Positions 15,500 to 24,556 of a DNA stretch of 31,660 bases are shown one piece after another. Within the stretch, counting starts at the first letter, position 1. Every line of letters begins with the position of its first letter. This DNA comes from DATFLS01 sp964413425. GTDB lineage: Bacteria > Fidelibacterota > JAANXI01. The notes under the pieces are model-generated. The model was not told the DNA's origin. It saw only the letters and a program-made list of their open reading frames with translations, and ran no database searches. The stretch lies in the NCBI GenBank assembly GCA_964413425.1, contig CAYPST010000044.1, forward strand, positions 1 through 31,660, given 5' to 3'. Position numbers and translations under genes: made by a program.

Positions 15500-16380
15500 A
15501 ACTCTCCTCTCCGGCCCTGCCTTACAGCATTTGCATAGTACCGGTCAGATGGTATTCGCATGCACAGCAACGAAGCATTCTCCTCACACGGCAAACACTG
15601 ATGTTACGTGGATACTGACAGTGGTTGAGATCATTAAGAACAGACCTGATGTTTCAGAATATTAAATATTGCTTGAATGAAAATTAATATCTCCGCTAGA
15701 AGAGTTCAAATTAAATTGTCTCCAATGCACCACGAAATTTGTGAAGTTCATGAATACGACAGTATTACTATCTGAGGTCGGTTCTGATCACGAGGATGAA
15801 ATTGTTCTCCTCCACTCAATCCTATTTTTCCCGGTCTTCCTGACGTGTGGAATCGCGGAAAAGATTTCATCCCCCCCGGAAAAAATGTGAAAAAAAAAGC
15901 TGGACAATCACAAAATAACGCCGTCTCGCAGAATGTTGATAACTTGTGAATAACTGTGGATAAAAAATTAAACCTAACAACATCAAGGTATTAGCGGAAG
16001 AACACCCCGGTATTCGATGCAGGCAAATTCACTTTATCCCAGAAGATTTTCCACGGCTGTTATATGCACTTAAGTTTCTGATATTATTATGGTTATAATT
16101 TGCTATCCTCTGCAATCTATGAAACTGTTTGTGTGCCGCAAAGCTGTTTCATATCTCATACACTACTCTCAGAAGCTAACTACGGAATGATATTAATTTT
16201 ACTACTGTTACACAGTGGACGTGTTAATAACTGTGGGTGAAAAGATTTTCGATCAAAAGAACTGAGTCCGGGACAGCAGTTATTCAACAGGAGATATCAG
16301 AGATTTTCTGCTGGGCTGAATTGACCATGGCACGGAAAAGCGATAGAAAAAAGAAATATCCACTAATCGTTCTTCGCCGT
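15500..16380. other. Gene-free AT-rich region with DnaA-box-like clusters
   Basis: About 880 bp without a credible gene, the longest such stretch here. Cluster one holds TGTTGATAA (15934), TGTGAATAA (15945) and a perfect DnaA box TGTGGATAA (15955), all in the same direction and 10-11 bp apart. Cluster two holds TGTTAATAA (16222) and TGTGGGTGA (16232), again 10 bp apart. Between them lies a very AT-rich run (about 16070-16105) and a C7 tract stands at about 15871-15877. This is the usual anatomy of a bacterial origin, but neither dnaA nor dnaN is adjacent and all flanking genes share one strand. It could instead be a DnaA reservoir. Confidence 0.5.
15934..15963 (+). promoter_or_regulatory. Three phased DnaA boxes
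   Basis: TGTTGATAA (15934-15942), TGTGAATAA (15945-15953) and TGTGGATAA (15955-15963) are the consensus TGTGGATAA with one, one and zero mismatches. They share orientation and helical spacing, as expected for cooperative DnaA binding. Confidence 0.6.
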
Positions 16381-17160
16381 TTATTCCTGTAAATCCCGGA
16401 GGGGATATTCAATCAGGGTATAAAACAGCTGCCGCTTGACATCATGCCACCGGGCTATGATTCTGTTGCGTTCCAAAACAAGATCAGTCTGCGCTTCCGA
16501 CCATTTTTGATAAAATGTTCCCCGTCCGGAGACATTTTCATTCTCCAGATAAGCTCTGCGTGCCCAGAGGGTCAGCGCAATCTCCCTTCTGGCCTGTTTT
16601 GCGGAATTGTTCCAGGAATCATCTTCATCCCTATATCTCGGACTGATTCCTATTCCATAGAGAAAACCTGCGCGGTGCGGTAATTGCCGGACCCAACCGG
16701 GGATTTCAGAAGACTGGTACTCCCCGGAGATTCCGGGCAAAATCATATCCTCACCAGGCGGGGAAAGATCACTGTCTACCGCCATAAGAATATAGGCATA
16801 ATCCCGGGTTTGGATGCTATCGAGAGCTCTGGCATTCCGGTAACACCGCCGATAATACACGGAATCAATCACTTCTATGGTATATCCATAAGAAAGTGAT
16901 CTTCCGCCAAAGCGTTTCTCAACACGCTTGGAGATAATTTTGACCCGATACTGTTCGGTTAACTCTTCGATTGCATTCAGGCGTGCGTTTCGATAGGTGA
17001 GCGAATCTGCCCGGAACAGAGGTGAAATTCCGACACCATAAAGAAGATCGGGGTTTTGGGGAGGCGTATACAGCCATTGTGGTCGTGGCTGTCCTACTGA
17101 TTGCCCGGAGACGATCAAAATCAGGCTAAGTATCCCTATGGTACGTATATACCGACCCAC
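16381..17160 (-). CDS. Secreted LPP20-like protein with internal duplication
   Basis: A 259-residue exported protein of unknown function. After a signal segment (MGRYIRTIGILSLILIVSGQ) without a lipobox Cys, two copies of an LPP20-type module follow: PQWLYTPPQNPDLLYGVGISP (27-47) then an ARLNAIEELTEQYRVKI helix, and again PGWVRQLPHRAGFLYGIGISP (154-174) then AKQARREIALTLWARR. LPP20 proteins are outer-membrane-associated lipoproteins of unknown mechanism. The start is a GTG with GGGGA just upstream. It follows the LPP20 lipoprotein gene by 38 bp on the same strand, so they are probably co-transcribed. Its stop borders the DnaA-box region. Confidence 0.7.
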   Translation of the reverse strand: MGRYIRTIGILSLILIVSGQSVGQPRPQWLYTPPQNPDLLYGVGISPLFRADSLTYRNARLNAIEELTEQYRVKIISKRVEKRFGGRSLSYGYTIEVIDSVYYRRCYRNARALDSIQTRDYAYILMAVDSDLSPPGEDMILPGISGEYQSSEIPGWVRQLPHRAGFLYGIGISPRYRDEDDSWNNSAKQARREIALTLWARRAYLENENVSGRGTFYQKWSEAQTDLVLERNRIIARWHDVKRQLFYTLIEYPLRDLQE

Positions 17161-17198
17161 ACCTTCCCCATTATCCCCCGTCCAATTTTTCTACGGTT

Positions 17199-17759
17199 CT
17201 ACTTTAACTTTTCAACCTCTTTCTCAAGCGCCTCGAATCCTTGCTGCGCTTTGAATTCGTTGTAGAGCGCTTCCTGTTTCTGGGCCTCACTCAATGTGGA
17301 CTGGCGCAGTGATGCCAGTGGATATTCCACCAGTGCATAAAATGTCCCGTCTCTTCCCGGATAGACTTCTTTCACCTTGCATCCCTGTAATGAGATATCC
17401 GCTACCTGTTTCGTCACACTCTGGGTGAATTCCAAAGCCTGGGCATTTTCGCCGACACCAGATTCCTGCATGAAATCTTTCAACATGGAGGAAACTTTAA
17501 TATTGACCTGGCCTGCCACGTCGTCTCTGGCCCGGGCTATGGCAGCATTTCGTGCCAGCGAAGGATTCTGTTTCTTCGCCATGCCTACTCCATAGAGGGC
17601 ATCTTCTGCCTGAGGTTGCACCAGAAACCACTCCGGTGCGTCAGGCAGGTTACTGGCTTCGGTGCTGCCCGAACGTGATGAAGCACACTGTTGCAGACTC
17701 AGACTCGTAAGCAACACAAGTCCTAACACCATGGCAAGAATACGACCTGATTTACTCAT
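17199..17759 (-). CDS. LPP20 family lipoprotein
   Basis: A 186-residue envelope protein with a signal peptide (MSKSGRILAMVLGLVLLTSL) ending at Cys25 (SLQQC), an imperfect lipobox. The LPP20 core is clear: APEWFLVQPQAEDALYGVGM (41-60), then an alanine-rich helix (SLARNAAIARARDDVAGQV) and a C-terminal TFYALVEYPL strand, followed by a charged, coiled-coil-like tail ending EKEVEKLK. A very strong AAGGAGGT site lies 6 nt before the ATG. Function is unknown for the family; an outer-membrane or periplasmic structural role is usual speculation. Confidence 0.82.
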   Translation of the reverse strand: MSKSGRILAMVLGLVLLTSLSLQQCASSRSGSTEASNLPDAPEWFLVQPQAEDALYGVGMAKKQNPSLARNAAIARARDDVAGQVNIKVSSMLKDFMQESGVGENAQALEFTQSVTKQVADISLQGCKVKEVYPGRDGTFYALVEYPLASLRQSTLSEAQKQEALYNEFKAQQGFEALEKEVEKLK

Positions 17760-17894
17760 CCTTGTACCTCCTTTTCTTCCAGCTATAATTCCTGTTGTGT
17801 CTCATGGGCAAAAGATCAAGCCCACTTTCTTTACTGAAATCTAACGAATCCGTCAACGATTATATGTGAGCGAAATCAAGAATGTGGAATAATT

Positions 17895-18087
17895 GAGTCT
17901 GTTTAGAAAACGTCTCGAAGAGATCCCTTGACGACGGGACAAAGTTCGCGAAGATCGCAAAGGACGCAAAGCACACATGGCCAATTGTCTCCTGGCTCCC
18001 GAAAAATCTTTGGGAAATATGTCCGGTATATCATCCATGGAAGCCGGGCGCACCATTTTGTAGAGACTTACTGTTTTCTAAACACTC
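17895..18087. repeat. Candidate 190-bp MITE-like element with terminal inverted repeats
   Basis: GAGTCTGTTTAGAAAAC (17895-17911) is matched in inverse by GTTTTCTAAACACTC (18073-18087), with GTCTC/GAGAC just inside and AATAATT-like words just outside on both sides. The interior contains a CGCAAAGGACGCAAAG repeat (about 17960-17975) of a kind often dispersed in genomes. There is no gene. It lies in the 490-bp gap between the divergent LPP20 and aldo/keto reductase genes, which otherwise shows nothing clear. Confidence 0.55.
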
Positions 18088-18247
18088 TCAATAATTATAA
18101 TCAGTTCCTTCCATACGCAAAAGCAAAATGTTCCTACCCTGCCGAATATGTCGATGTTTCCTACATTATCGGCTGTTCTCCATAGATGTTTAATATTCTG
18201 ATCGTTATACTATCATCTTCGATAAAAATAATCGTATGGAGCAGGGT

Positions 18248-19207
18248 ATGCAATACAGATATTTAGGTAATTCCGGCGTGCAGATCTCGGAAGTTGCGCT
18301 GGGAAGCTGGCTGACATACGGTCACAGTGTCGATGATGGGACTGCCGGGGAAACCATCCTGACCGCGTATAACAACGGGATTACCTTTTTCGATACCGCC
18401 GACGTCTACAATATGCATCAGGCCGAACGGGTATTAGGCCAGGCACTGGGACAGGTTCCACGCAGCGATCTCTTTATCGCCAGCAAAGTGTATTTTCCCA
18501 TTGGAGAAGGTCCCAATGACCAGGGGCTTTCCCGGAAACACATCTTCGAGGGGATGGAAGCCTCGTTACGGGCGTTGGACATGGACTATCTCGACTTATA
18601 CCAATGCCACCGATACGATGAGAACACGCCGCTGGAGGAAACGGTTCGGGCCATGAGTGACCTGGTCTCCCAGGGACTGATCTTTTACTGGGGAGTAAGT
18701 ATGTGGAGTGAGAGCCAAATTCACGAAGCATGCCGGATTGCCGATGAGATAAACGGATACCGTCCGGTATCCAACCAACCCCGCTATAATCTGCTGGCAC
18801 GGGATATTGAAACGAACGGTGTGCAGGACGCCTGCGAAGAACTGGGATTGGGTATTGTTGCGTTCAGTCCGTTGGCAGAGGGCTTGCTCACCGGCAAATA
18901 TGCCAGCGGAGAAATTCCCGAGGATTCCCGGGCAGCCAAAGATAATATCAGCTACTTCGTCCGGCGCTGGTTGACCAAAGAAAATATCCGAAAGTCCAGG
19001 CAGCTTGTGGCATTAGCCGACAACCTCAATACTACCCCTGCGGTCCTGTCGCTTGCCTGGCTGCTGCGCCAAAAGGCGATGAGCAGTGTCATCATCGGCG
19101 CCAGCAGGCCTTCTCAGGTGGAAGAGAATATTCAGGCAGTGGAGCTGGAAATACCGGAGGCCCAGATGAAACGATTAGAGACCCTTTTCCCCGTGGATTT
19201 CCGGTGA
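18248..19207 (+). CDS. Aldo/keto reductase (Kv-beta-like)
   Basis: A 319-residue NADP(H)-dependent oxidoreductase that reduces aldehydes or ketones. The AKR tetrad is Asp49, Tyr54 (FFDTADVYN), Lys80 (IASKVYF) and His121 (YQCHRYD). The C-terminal cofactor segment SSVIIGASRPSQVEENIQAV and the FSPLAEGLLTGKY block are typical of the potassium-channel beta-subunit-like AKR branch. The ATG at 18248 is preceded by GGAG with a 6-nt spacer; an upstream in-frame ATG at 18236 lacks a site, so the shorter start is preferred. It stands alone on the plus strand between minus-strand genes. Physiological substrate not visible. Confidence 0.92.
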   Translation: MQYRYLGNSGVQISEVALGSWLTYGHSVDDGTAGETILTAYNNGITFFDTADVYNMHQAERVLGQALGQVPRSDLFIASKVYFPIGEGPNDQGLSRKHIFEGMEASLRALDMDYLDLYQCHRYDENTPLEETVRAMSDLVSQGLIFYWGVSMWSESQIHEACRIADEINGYRPVSNQPRYNLLARDIETNGVQDACEELGLGIVAFSPLAEGLLTGKYASGEIPEDSRAAKDNISYFVRRWLTKENIRKSRQLVALADNLNTTPAVLSLAWLLRQKAMSSVIIGASRPSQVEENIQAVELEIPEAQMKRLETLFPVDFR

Positions 19208-19220
19208 GAAAGAGAAAATA

Positions 19221-19252
19221 ACAGCTATTTCCCTATTGTTCAACAGGGCTGT
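19221..19252. other. Hairpin between convergent genes
   Basis: ACAG(C) ... CTGT encloses CCCT-A-TTG / CAA-C-AGGG, giving a two-part hairpin between the convergent aldo/keto reductase and dprA genes. There is no T-tract on either side, so it is only a weak terminator candidate. Confidence 0.3.
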
Positions 19253-19284
19253 AAGAGATACAAAACCCCGGCAGTATCCCATGG

Positions 19285-20397
19285 TTAGCCTTTATTCCGC
19301 ACGAACTGTTTCCCGGGGAGTTGAGTGACAATCGAACGCAGCTCCATATTCAGTAACCGGGAGAGAATGTCCGGGATCGGTTCACCAATTCTTCCGGCCA
19401 GATCATCAACGTGAATGGGTTCCTCCGAAAGTAATTCATAGATTTCGCGCTCTTCTGCTGTCAGGTCCGGATCTTTCTCCGGCCGGGTTTGGTGATGCAT
19501 AAACTGTAACTGGCCGGATAACTCATCCAGGACATCATCCACGGTTTGCACCAGTTTCGCTCCGTGCTTGATCAATCGATTCGCGCCGATACTCCGGCGG
19601 CTGTCAACGGGTCCGGGCACGGCAAAAACTTCCCGGTTCTGTTCCAGTGCAGTGAACGCGGTCAGGAGTGCTCCGCTCTTATGTCCGGCTTCAATCACCA
19701 ACGTTCCCAGGGACAACCCGCTGATAATCCGGTTGCGCTCCGGGAAATTGCCGGCATCCGGTGGCGTGCCCAGATAGTATTCCGTACACACTCCCCCGCG
19801 TTGGGCAATCTCCCTGGCCAGCCCGGTGTTTTCCTGGGGATAGATCTTGTCGATCCCGCTCCCCAGCACGGCAATGGTTCGTCCCCCTGCTTTCAAGGCA
19901 GATTGATGGGCCTGGGTATCGATGCCCCGGGCCAGACCACTCACAATGGTAAATCCGTTTCGGACCAGTTCACCGGTGAGCTCCCGGGTGACCCGATGGC
20001 CATATCCGCTGCTGGCACGAGTGCCAACGATTGCAATGGCCTGTTCATCGTCCCCGGTGATATCACCTGCCAGATACAACAGTACAGGGGGATCCGGAAT
20101 TTCCTTTAACCGGCCCGGATAATTGTAGTTCAGGAAATGGAGCACCGTGATTTCCTTGGCCTTTATCCGGCGAGCTTTCTCTTGGTGTTCTTCTGTCACC
20201 GACGATTGGAGAATGGTTCTGGCAAGTTCCCCACGGATGACCCCCGAATTCATGAGATCTTCTGCCGGACTGGAGAACACCACTTGTGCCGAGGTATACT
20301 TCTTCAACAACGCCCGCATTCGCTGCGCGCCAATGCCAGGCACACCCGCCAAGGCATAAATTGCACTGAGTTCTTCTATGGTCAGATCAACTGTCAA
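19285..20397 (-). CDS. dprA: DNA processing protein DprA (Smf)
   Basis: A 370-residue DprA, which loads RecA on incoming single-stranded DNA during natural transformation. Layout: N-terminal helix-hairpin-helix-like region (YALAGVPGIGAQRMRALL, 14-31), the Rossmann core with IVGTRASSGYG (123-133), VSGLARGIDTQAH (152-164), NFPERNRIISGLS (217-229), VIEAGHKSGALLTA (234-247) and VFAVPGPV (257-264), and a C-terminal winged helix (about 305-365). The start is a TTG with GGGAG 7 nt upstream, and it overlaps the obg stop by 11 nt, so the two are translationally coupled. DprA is kept in many bacteria not known to be competent. Confidence 0.95.
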   Translation of the reverse strand: MTVDLTIEELSAIYALAGVPGIGAQRMRALLKKYTSAQVVFSSPAEDLMNSGVIRGELARTILQSSVTEEHQEKARRIKAKEITVLHFLNYNYPGRLKEIPDPPVLLYLAGDITGDDEQAIAIVGTRASSGYGHRVTRELTGELVRNGFTIVSGLARGIDTQAHQSALKAGGRTIAVLGSGIDKIYPQENTGLAREIAQRGGVCTEYYLGTPPDAGNFPERNRIISGLSLGTLVIEAGHKSGALLTAFTALEQNREVFAVPGPVDSRRSIGANRLIKHGAKLVQTVDDVLDELSGQLQFMHHQTRPEKDPDLTAEEREIYELLSEEPIHVDDLAGRIGEPIPDILSRLLNMELRSIVTQLPGKQFVRNKG

Positions 20398-21388
20398 GGA
20401 CTTTCTCCCTCATATTATCCAGAGTCTGCCCGACTCGATGTCGTAAGGTATCCAGTCCCTGGCCGCTGACCGCGGAAATGTGAAGGACATCCATGATTTC
20501 CCCGGGGAGATTACCCAGGCGGGGTGGCTCCCGGACGGTATCCATTTTCGAAATCACCAGGAATCTGGGTTTTTTGGCCAGGAAGGGGTTATATTCTTCC
20601 AGCTCTCTGTTCAGATTCCCATAAGCCTGGATAATATCGTCTGTATTCACGTCAATCATAAAGAGCAGCACCTGTGTTCGCTCAATATGCCGCAGAAACT
20701 GGTCTCCCAGTCCTTTCCCTTCATGCGCCCCCTCGATTAATCCCGGGATATCCGCCATCACGAAAGACCGAAAATCGCCGTACTTCACCACACCCAGATT
20801 CGGCGTCAGAGTGGTGAACGGATAGTCCGCAATTTTCGGCTTCGCCGCAGAGACCCTGGAAATAAGTGTCGACTTCCCGGCATTGGGATACCCGACCAAT
20901 CCGACGTCCGCCAGTAATTTCAATTCCAGAGATATCTCCCGCTCTTCCCCGGGAAATCCCGGAGTGGCCTTCCTGGGTGCCTGATTGGTAGAGGTTTTAA
21001 ACCGGGTGTTGCCCTTCCCTCCATCGCCACCCCGGGCCACTACGACGGATTCGTGCTCCTCCTGAAGGTCCGCCAGCACCTCTCCCGTCTCCCTGTCACG
21101 AACCACGGTACCGGCGGGCACCTGCAGGATCACATCATCGCCGCTGGCACCGGTCTTGTTGGCACTGTCCCCGTGTTTTCCGTCAGGCGCCTTGTACCTG
21201 GCGTGGTACCGGATATCCTGCAGTGTCTGCAGGTGGGGATTCACCTGCAGGATCACCGCTCCGCCCCGTCCGCCGTCGCCACCATCCGGACCTCCCCTGG
21301 GCACATACTTCTCCCGGCGAAAGCTCACGCAGCCCATGCCGCCGTGACCGCCTTTTACCGTTATTTCTACGTAATCGATGAACTTCAT
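20387..21388 (-). CDS. obg: Obg family GTPase (CgtA/ObgE)
   Basis: A 333-residue ribosome-associated GTPase essential in most bacteria, acting in 50S assembly and stress control. The glycine-rich Obg domain (1-158, e.g. RGGPDGGDGGRGGAV) precedes the G domain with P-loop GYPNAGKST (166-174), the TTLTPNLG switch region (192-199), DIPG (213-216) and a G4 motif SKMD (280-283) in place of the usual NKxD. The variable C-terminal domain of E. coli ObgE is absent, as in many phyla. No clear ribosome site precedes the ATG. It overlaps dprA downstream. Confidence 0.95.
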   Translation of the reverse strand: MKFIDYVEITVKGGHGGMGCVSFRREKYVPRGGPDGGDGGRGGAVILQVNPHLQTLQDIRYHARYKAPDGKHGDSANKTGASGDDVILQVPAGTVVRDRETGEVLADLQEEHESVVVARGGDGGKGNTRFKTSTNQAPRKATPGFPGEEREISLELKLLADVGLVGYPNAGKSTLISRVSAAKPKIADYPFTTLTPNLGVVKYGDFRSFVMADIPGLIEGAHEGKGLGDQFLRHIERTQVLLFMIDVNTDDIIQAYGNLNRELEEYNPFLAKKPRFLVISKMDTVREPPRLGNLPGEIMDVLHISAVSGQGLDTLRHRVGQTLDNMREKVLDS

Positions 21389-21676
21389 GGTTGGCTTATA
21401 ACATAGAAAAAAAATCGGGCAAAGTCATTCTTGAAAGGCGGACACACATATAACAGATATTCGTGAAGAAAATGGTTGCCCTGGGATGAACGGAGTTTTG
21501 GATACGGTGGCGGAGGTGGCTATGATAAGAGGGCCATCCTTCTAAGGACTCCCCTGCGGCAGATTTTACCAGACCGTGATCGGATAAACCGAATGTTGAT
21601 CCGGAGAGCTAACTGTTCGAGCCACGGCACCATCGATGGCTCTTCTTAGCGCCTGTCATCTCCTCCCTGTCTTGTG

Positions 21677-22399
21677 CTACGGCTTTTTCAGCGAAGGGCT
21701 CAATCGTCTGGCCATGAGATGCCGCTTTAACACACCGATTGATCCGGTGATGTCGATATCTTTGGGACAGACCCGCTGGCAGTTAAAGATCGTATGGCAT
21801 CGCCAGGCACCGTGATCGCCGTCCACCAGATCCAGGCGTTCCTCGTCGGCACTATCTCTGGTATCACTGAAAAACCGCTGGGCTTTCAGCAAAGCCGCCG
21901 GTCCCAGATACTCCTCATCATAGTTATTGATGGTACAGCTGCCATAGCATGCGGCGCACAGAATGCAATCGATGATGACATCCAGGCGGGCACGCTCATC
22001 CGGCGTTTGCAGACGCTCCTTCTCCCCCGGTTCATCCCCCGGAATGAGGTACGGTTTGATCTGCTTAAACTTCTCCCAGAACGGATCCATGTCCACGAAC
22101 AGATCCTTCATGACCGGCAAATGTGCCAACGGCCGCACTTTAATCGTTGAACCGAGATCCTTCACCTGCGTCTCACAGGCCAGCCGGTACGTGCCGTTAA
22201 TATGCATGGCACAGGATCCACAAACCCCGGCACGACAGGAGGAGCGAAAGGCCAGCGATCCATCAATGTGCTCCTGGATGAAATAGAGGCCATCCAGCAC
22301 CGTCATACCAGAGTTCGCCGGCACGGCATACTCTTCAAATCGATGTCGTTTATCTGACTCGGGATCGAATCGGAAGACCTTGAATTTCACCTCACTCAT
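21677..22399 (-). CDS. sdhB: Succinate dehydrogenase/fumarate reductase iron-sulfur subunit
   Basis: A 240-residue electron-transfer subunit. The 2Fe-2S ligands are Cys55, Cys60, Cys63 and Cys75 (SSCRAGVCGSC). The 4Fe-4S and 3Fe-4S clusters use CILCAACYGSC (145-155) and CHTIFNCQRVCPKDI (201-215). It passes electrons from FAD in SdhA to the membrane quinone site. AGGAG lies 7 nt before the ATG. It is the last gene of sdhDCAB. About 290 bp without a gene follow before obg. Confidence 0.96.
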   Translation of the reverse strand: MSEVKFKVFRFDPESDKRHRFEEYAVPANSGMTVLDGLYFIQEHIDGSLAFRSSCRAGVCGSCAMHINGTYRLACETQVKDLGSTIKVRPLAHLPVMKDLFVDMDPFWEKFKQIKPYLIPGDEPGEKERLQTPDERARLDVIIDCILCAACYGSCTINNYDEEYLGPAALLKAQRFFSDTRDSADEERLDLVDGDHGAWRCHTIFNCQRVCPKDIDITGSIGVLKRHLMARRLSPSLKKP

Positions 22400-22416
22400 A
22401 TTTAGACTCCTGCGCT

Positions 22417-24147
22417 TTAATATTTGCGTTCTTTCGGTTCCCAGATGCTCAGATCCACTTCACTGTAAGAGAATTCCGGACCGGTTTCTGTGTAGGTTGC
22501 GAGGGTATGTTTCAGCCAGTGCTCATCGTCCCGGGTGGGGTAATCTGTCCGGAACTGCGAGCCCCGGCTTTCCTGTCGATTCCGGGCGCCTTTCAGCATC
22601 ACCTCCGCCATGGCCAGGTTTCCGCCCAGCTCCAGCGCCCAGAGCAAATCGAAATTCACCCGCAGCCCGCTACTGTTTAAGGTGATTTTCTTATAGCGCT
22701 CCAGCAGCTCCTCGACGTCGGTAATTCCCTGATTCAACCGCTCTTCATCACGAAAGATCCAGCAGTTGTCATTCATGGTGTCATTCAGGGCTTGCTTGAT
22801 GTCCGCAGGATTTTCTTCACCGGCACCGTTGAACATCCCGGTTAACCGGTCCTCTTCCTGTCTTCGGTGGTCTTCATACACGGATTCCGGAGGTGGATTC
22901 CCGGTGCCGCCTTCCAGGACATATTCCGCAGCTGCTCCTCCTGCAATGGCGCCGTAGACGATCGTTTCCAGCATGGAATTCCCGCCCAGGCGGTTCGCGC
23001 CGTGCACACTTACACAGGCGCATTCGCCGGCTGCGTAGAATCCCGGTACTCCGGACGCGCCCCTGCTGTTGACATCAATCCCGCCCATAGTATAATGCAT
23101 CCCCGGCTGCACCGGCACCGGGGCTTCAATGGGATCGACGCCCACGAACTTCATGGCCAGATCACGAATTCCCGGCAAACGCTCCATTATTTTATCCCGG
23201 CCGAGATGGCGTAAATCCAGGTGCAAGTATTCGTTTTCGAAGCCCCGGCCCTCCAGAATTTCCGTGGTCATGTTCCGGGCCACGATATCCCTGGGAGCTA
23301 CTTCCATGGCTTTCCGGGAATCATCGTAATTGGCCAGGAATCGCTCGCCCTGATTATTGAGCAGGTATCCGCCTTCCCCCCTGGCCCCTTCCGTCATGAG
23401 GATGTTGGTCCCGAACAGGGTTGTCGGATGAAACTGAACAAACTCATAGTCCTTGATCGGCACCCCGGCCCAATAGGGAATCGCCATGGCGAGTCCGGTG
23501 GAAATCAAGGCATTGGTGGTTTTTCCAAAGATGCGACCCGTGCCGCCCGTGGCAAAGATCACCGCTTCGGAACGGATCACATCGATCTCGCCCGTCTTGA
23601 AATTCCAGGCCACTACTCCCCGGCAAACCTCATCTTCGATGATCAGGGCCGTCACCACCTGCTCATCGTAAATCACCATTTCCCCGCGCTCCGAGGCCTC
23701 TTCGTACCGGAGGCATTGTTCATATAGGGTATGGAGCAGCACTTGCCCGGTCTTATCCGCGGCGAAACAGGTCCGGGGAAAGCCGGCACCGCCGAAGGGC
23801 CGCTGGGCGATTGTTCCCTCGGTGGTTCGACTGAACGGAACACCCCAGTGCTCCATCTCCCGAATCCGCATGGCGGCCTCCTGAGTCAATCGCAGGGCGG
23901 CCTGCTGATCGGCCAGGTAATCGCTCCCTTTCACTGTATCAAACGCATGTAATTCAGGTGAATCGTGTGCTCCCCGGGGATGATTTCCCAGGGGGGCATT
24001 AATACCCCCCTGCGCTTCGACAGAATGTGACCGCAGGGGATGCACTTTGGACACGACCGCCACTTTCACATTCTGCTTGTTGAGTTCCAGCGCGGCCCGC
24101 AGGCCGGCCAGTCCGCCGCCGACCACTACGACCTGATGATATCGCAT
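22417..24147 (-). CDS. sdhA: Succinate dehydrogenase/fumarate reductase flavoprotein subunit
   Basis: A 576-residue FAD subunit that interconverts succinate and fumarate. It has the N-terminal dinucleotide fold VVVVGGGLAGLRAAL (6-20), the covalent FAD histidine His41 in SHSVEAQGGINA, the FPRTCFAADKTGQVLLHTLY segment, and HGANRLGGNSMLETIVYG near the cap. Length is typical of the respiratory enzymes. It is separated from sdhC by about 20 bp and from sdhB by 17 bp, so all are one operon. Direction (SDH or fumarate reductase) cannot be settled by sequence. Confidence 0.96.
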   Translation of the reverse strand: MRYHQVVVVGGGLAGLRAALELNKQNVKVAVVSKVHPLRSHSVEAQGGINAPLGNHPRGAHDSPELHAFDTVKGSDYLADQQAALRLTQEAAMRIREMEHWGVPFSRTTEGTIAQRPFGGAGFPRTCFAADKTGQVLLHTLYEQCLRYEEASERGEMVIYDEQVVTALIIEDEVCRGVVAWNFKTGEIDVIRSEAVIFATGGTGRIFGKTTNALISTGLAMAIPYWAGVPIKDYEFVQFHPTTLFGTNILMTEGARGEGGYLLNNQGERFLANYDDSRKAMEVAPRDIVARNMTTEILEGRGFENEYLHLDLRHLGRDKIMERLPGIRDLAMKFVGVDPIEAPVPVQPGMHYTMGGIDVNSRGASGVPGFYAAGECACVSVHGANRLGGNSMLETIVYGAIAGGAAAEYVLEGGTGNPPPESVYEDHRRQEEDRLTGMFNGAGEENPADIKQALNDTMNDNCWIFRDEERLNQGITDVEELLERYKKITLNSSGLRVNFDLLWALELGGNLAMAEVMLKGARNRQESRGSQFRTDYPTRDDEHWLKHTLATYTETGPEFSYSEVDLSIWEPKERKY

Positions 24148-24168
24148 AACTATATCTCCCTGCCAGTC

Positions 24169-24546
24169 CTAAATGGTGAGTTCCGGAATAAAGATGGTCA
24201 GACTGATTACTGCCACAATCACGGTGAGCACAATCGCCCAGGCCAGTAATCGCTTCTGCTGTCTGGTAAAGCGCAGAAAATCCACAAACGTAACCCGAAG
24301 ACCGTTGAACAGGTGAAATGCCACCGCCAGGAGTAACAGGTATTCAAAAATATGTCCGACAAGATTATCCCATTTGTCCAGAGAATGATTAAAGGCTACT
24401 GCCCCCTCCCGCACCGCGCTTAACGTGTAAATATGCAGAAAGAGGTAAATCGTCAGCGCGATACCGGTGATGCGATGTAAGACGAACGCAATCATTCCCC
24501 AGTTGAAATTCAATTTGATCTCAGTTAATGAGCTGATCTTTTCCAT
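24169..24546 (-). CDS. sdhC: Succinate dehydrogenase cytochrome b subunit SdhC
   Basis: A 125-residue membrane anchor with three hydrophobic segments. The HRITGIALTIYLFLHIYTL helix and the AFHLFNGLRVTFVDF segment match SdhC, including the heme-ligand His and the following Arg near the quinone site. GGAGG precedes the ATG. It lies 10 bp downstream of sdhD; the order sdhD-sdhC is reversed relative to E. coli sdhCDAB. Confidence 0.85.
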   Translation of the reverse strand: MEKISSLTEIKLNFNWGMIAFVLHRITGIALTIYLFLHIYTLSAVREGAVAFNHSLDKWDNLVGHIFEYLLLLAVAFHLFNGLRVTFVDFLRFTRQQKRLLAWAIVLTVIVAVISLTIFIPELTI

Positions 24547-24556
24547 AGAGACCTCC

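Noticed and set aside
21600..21645. GAGCCA/TGGCTC hairpin and CTCGAAC words suggesting a tRNA or terminator
   Set aside because: No cloverleaf can be drawn and no T-tract follows on either strand.
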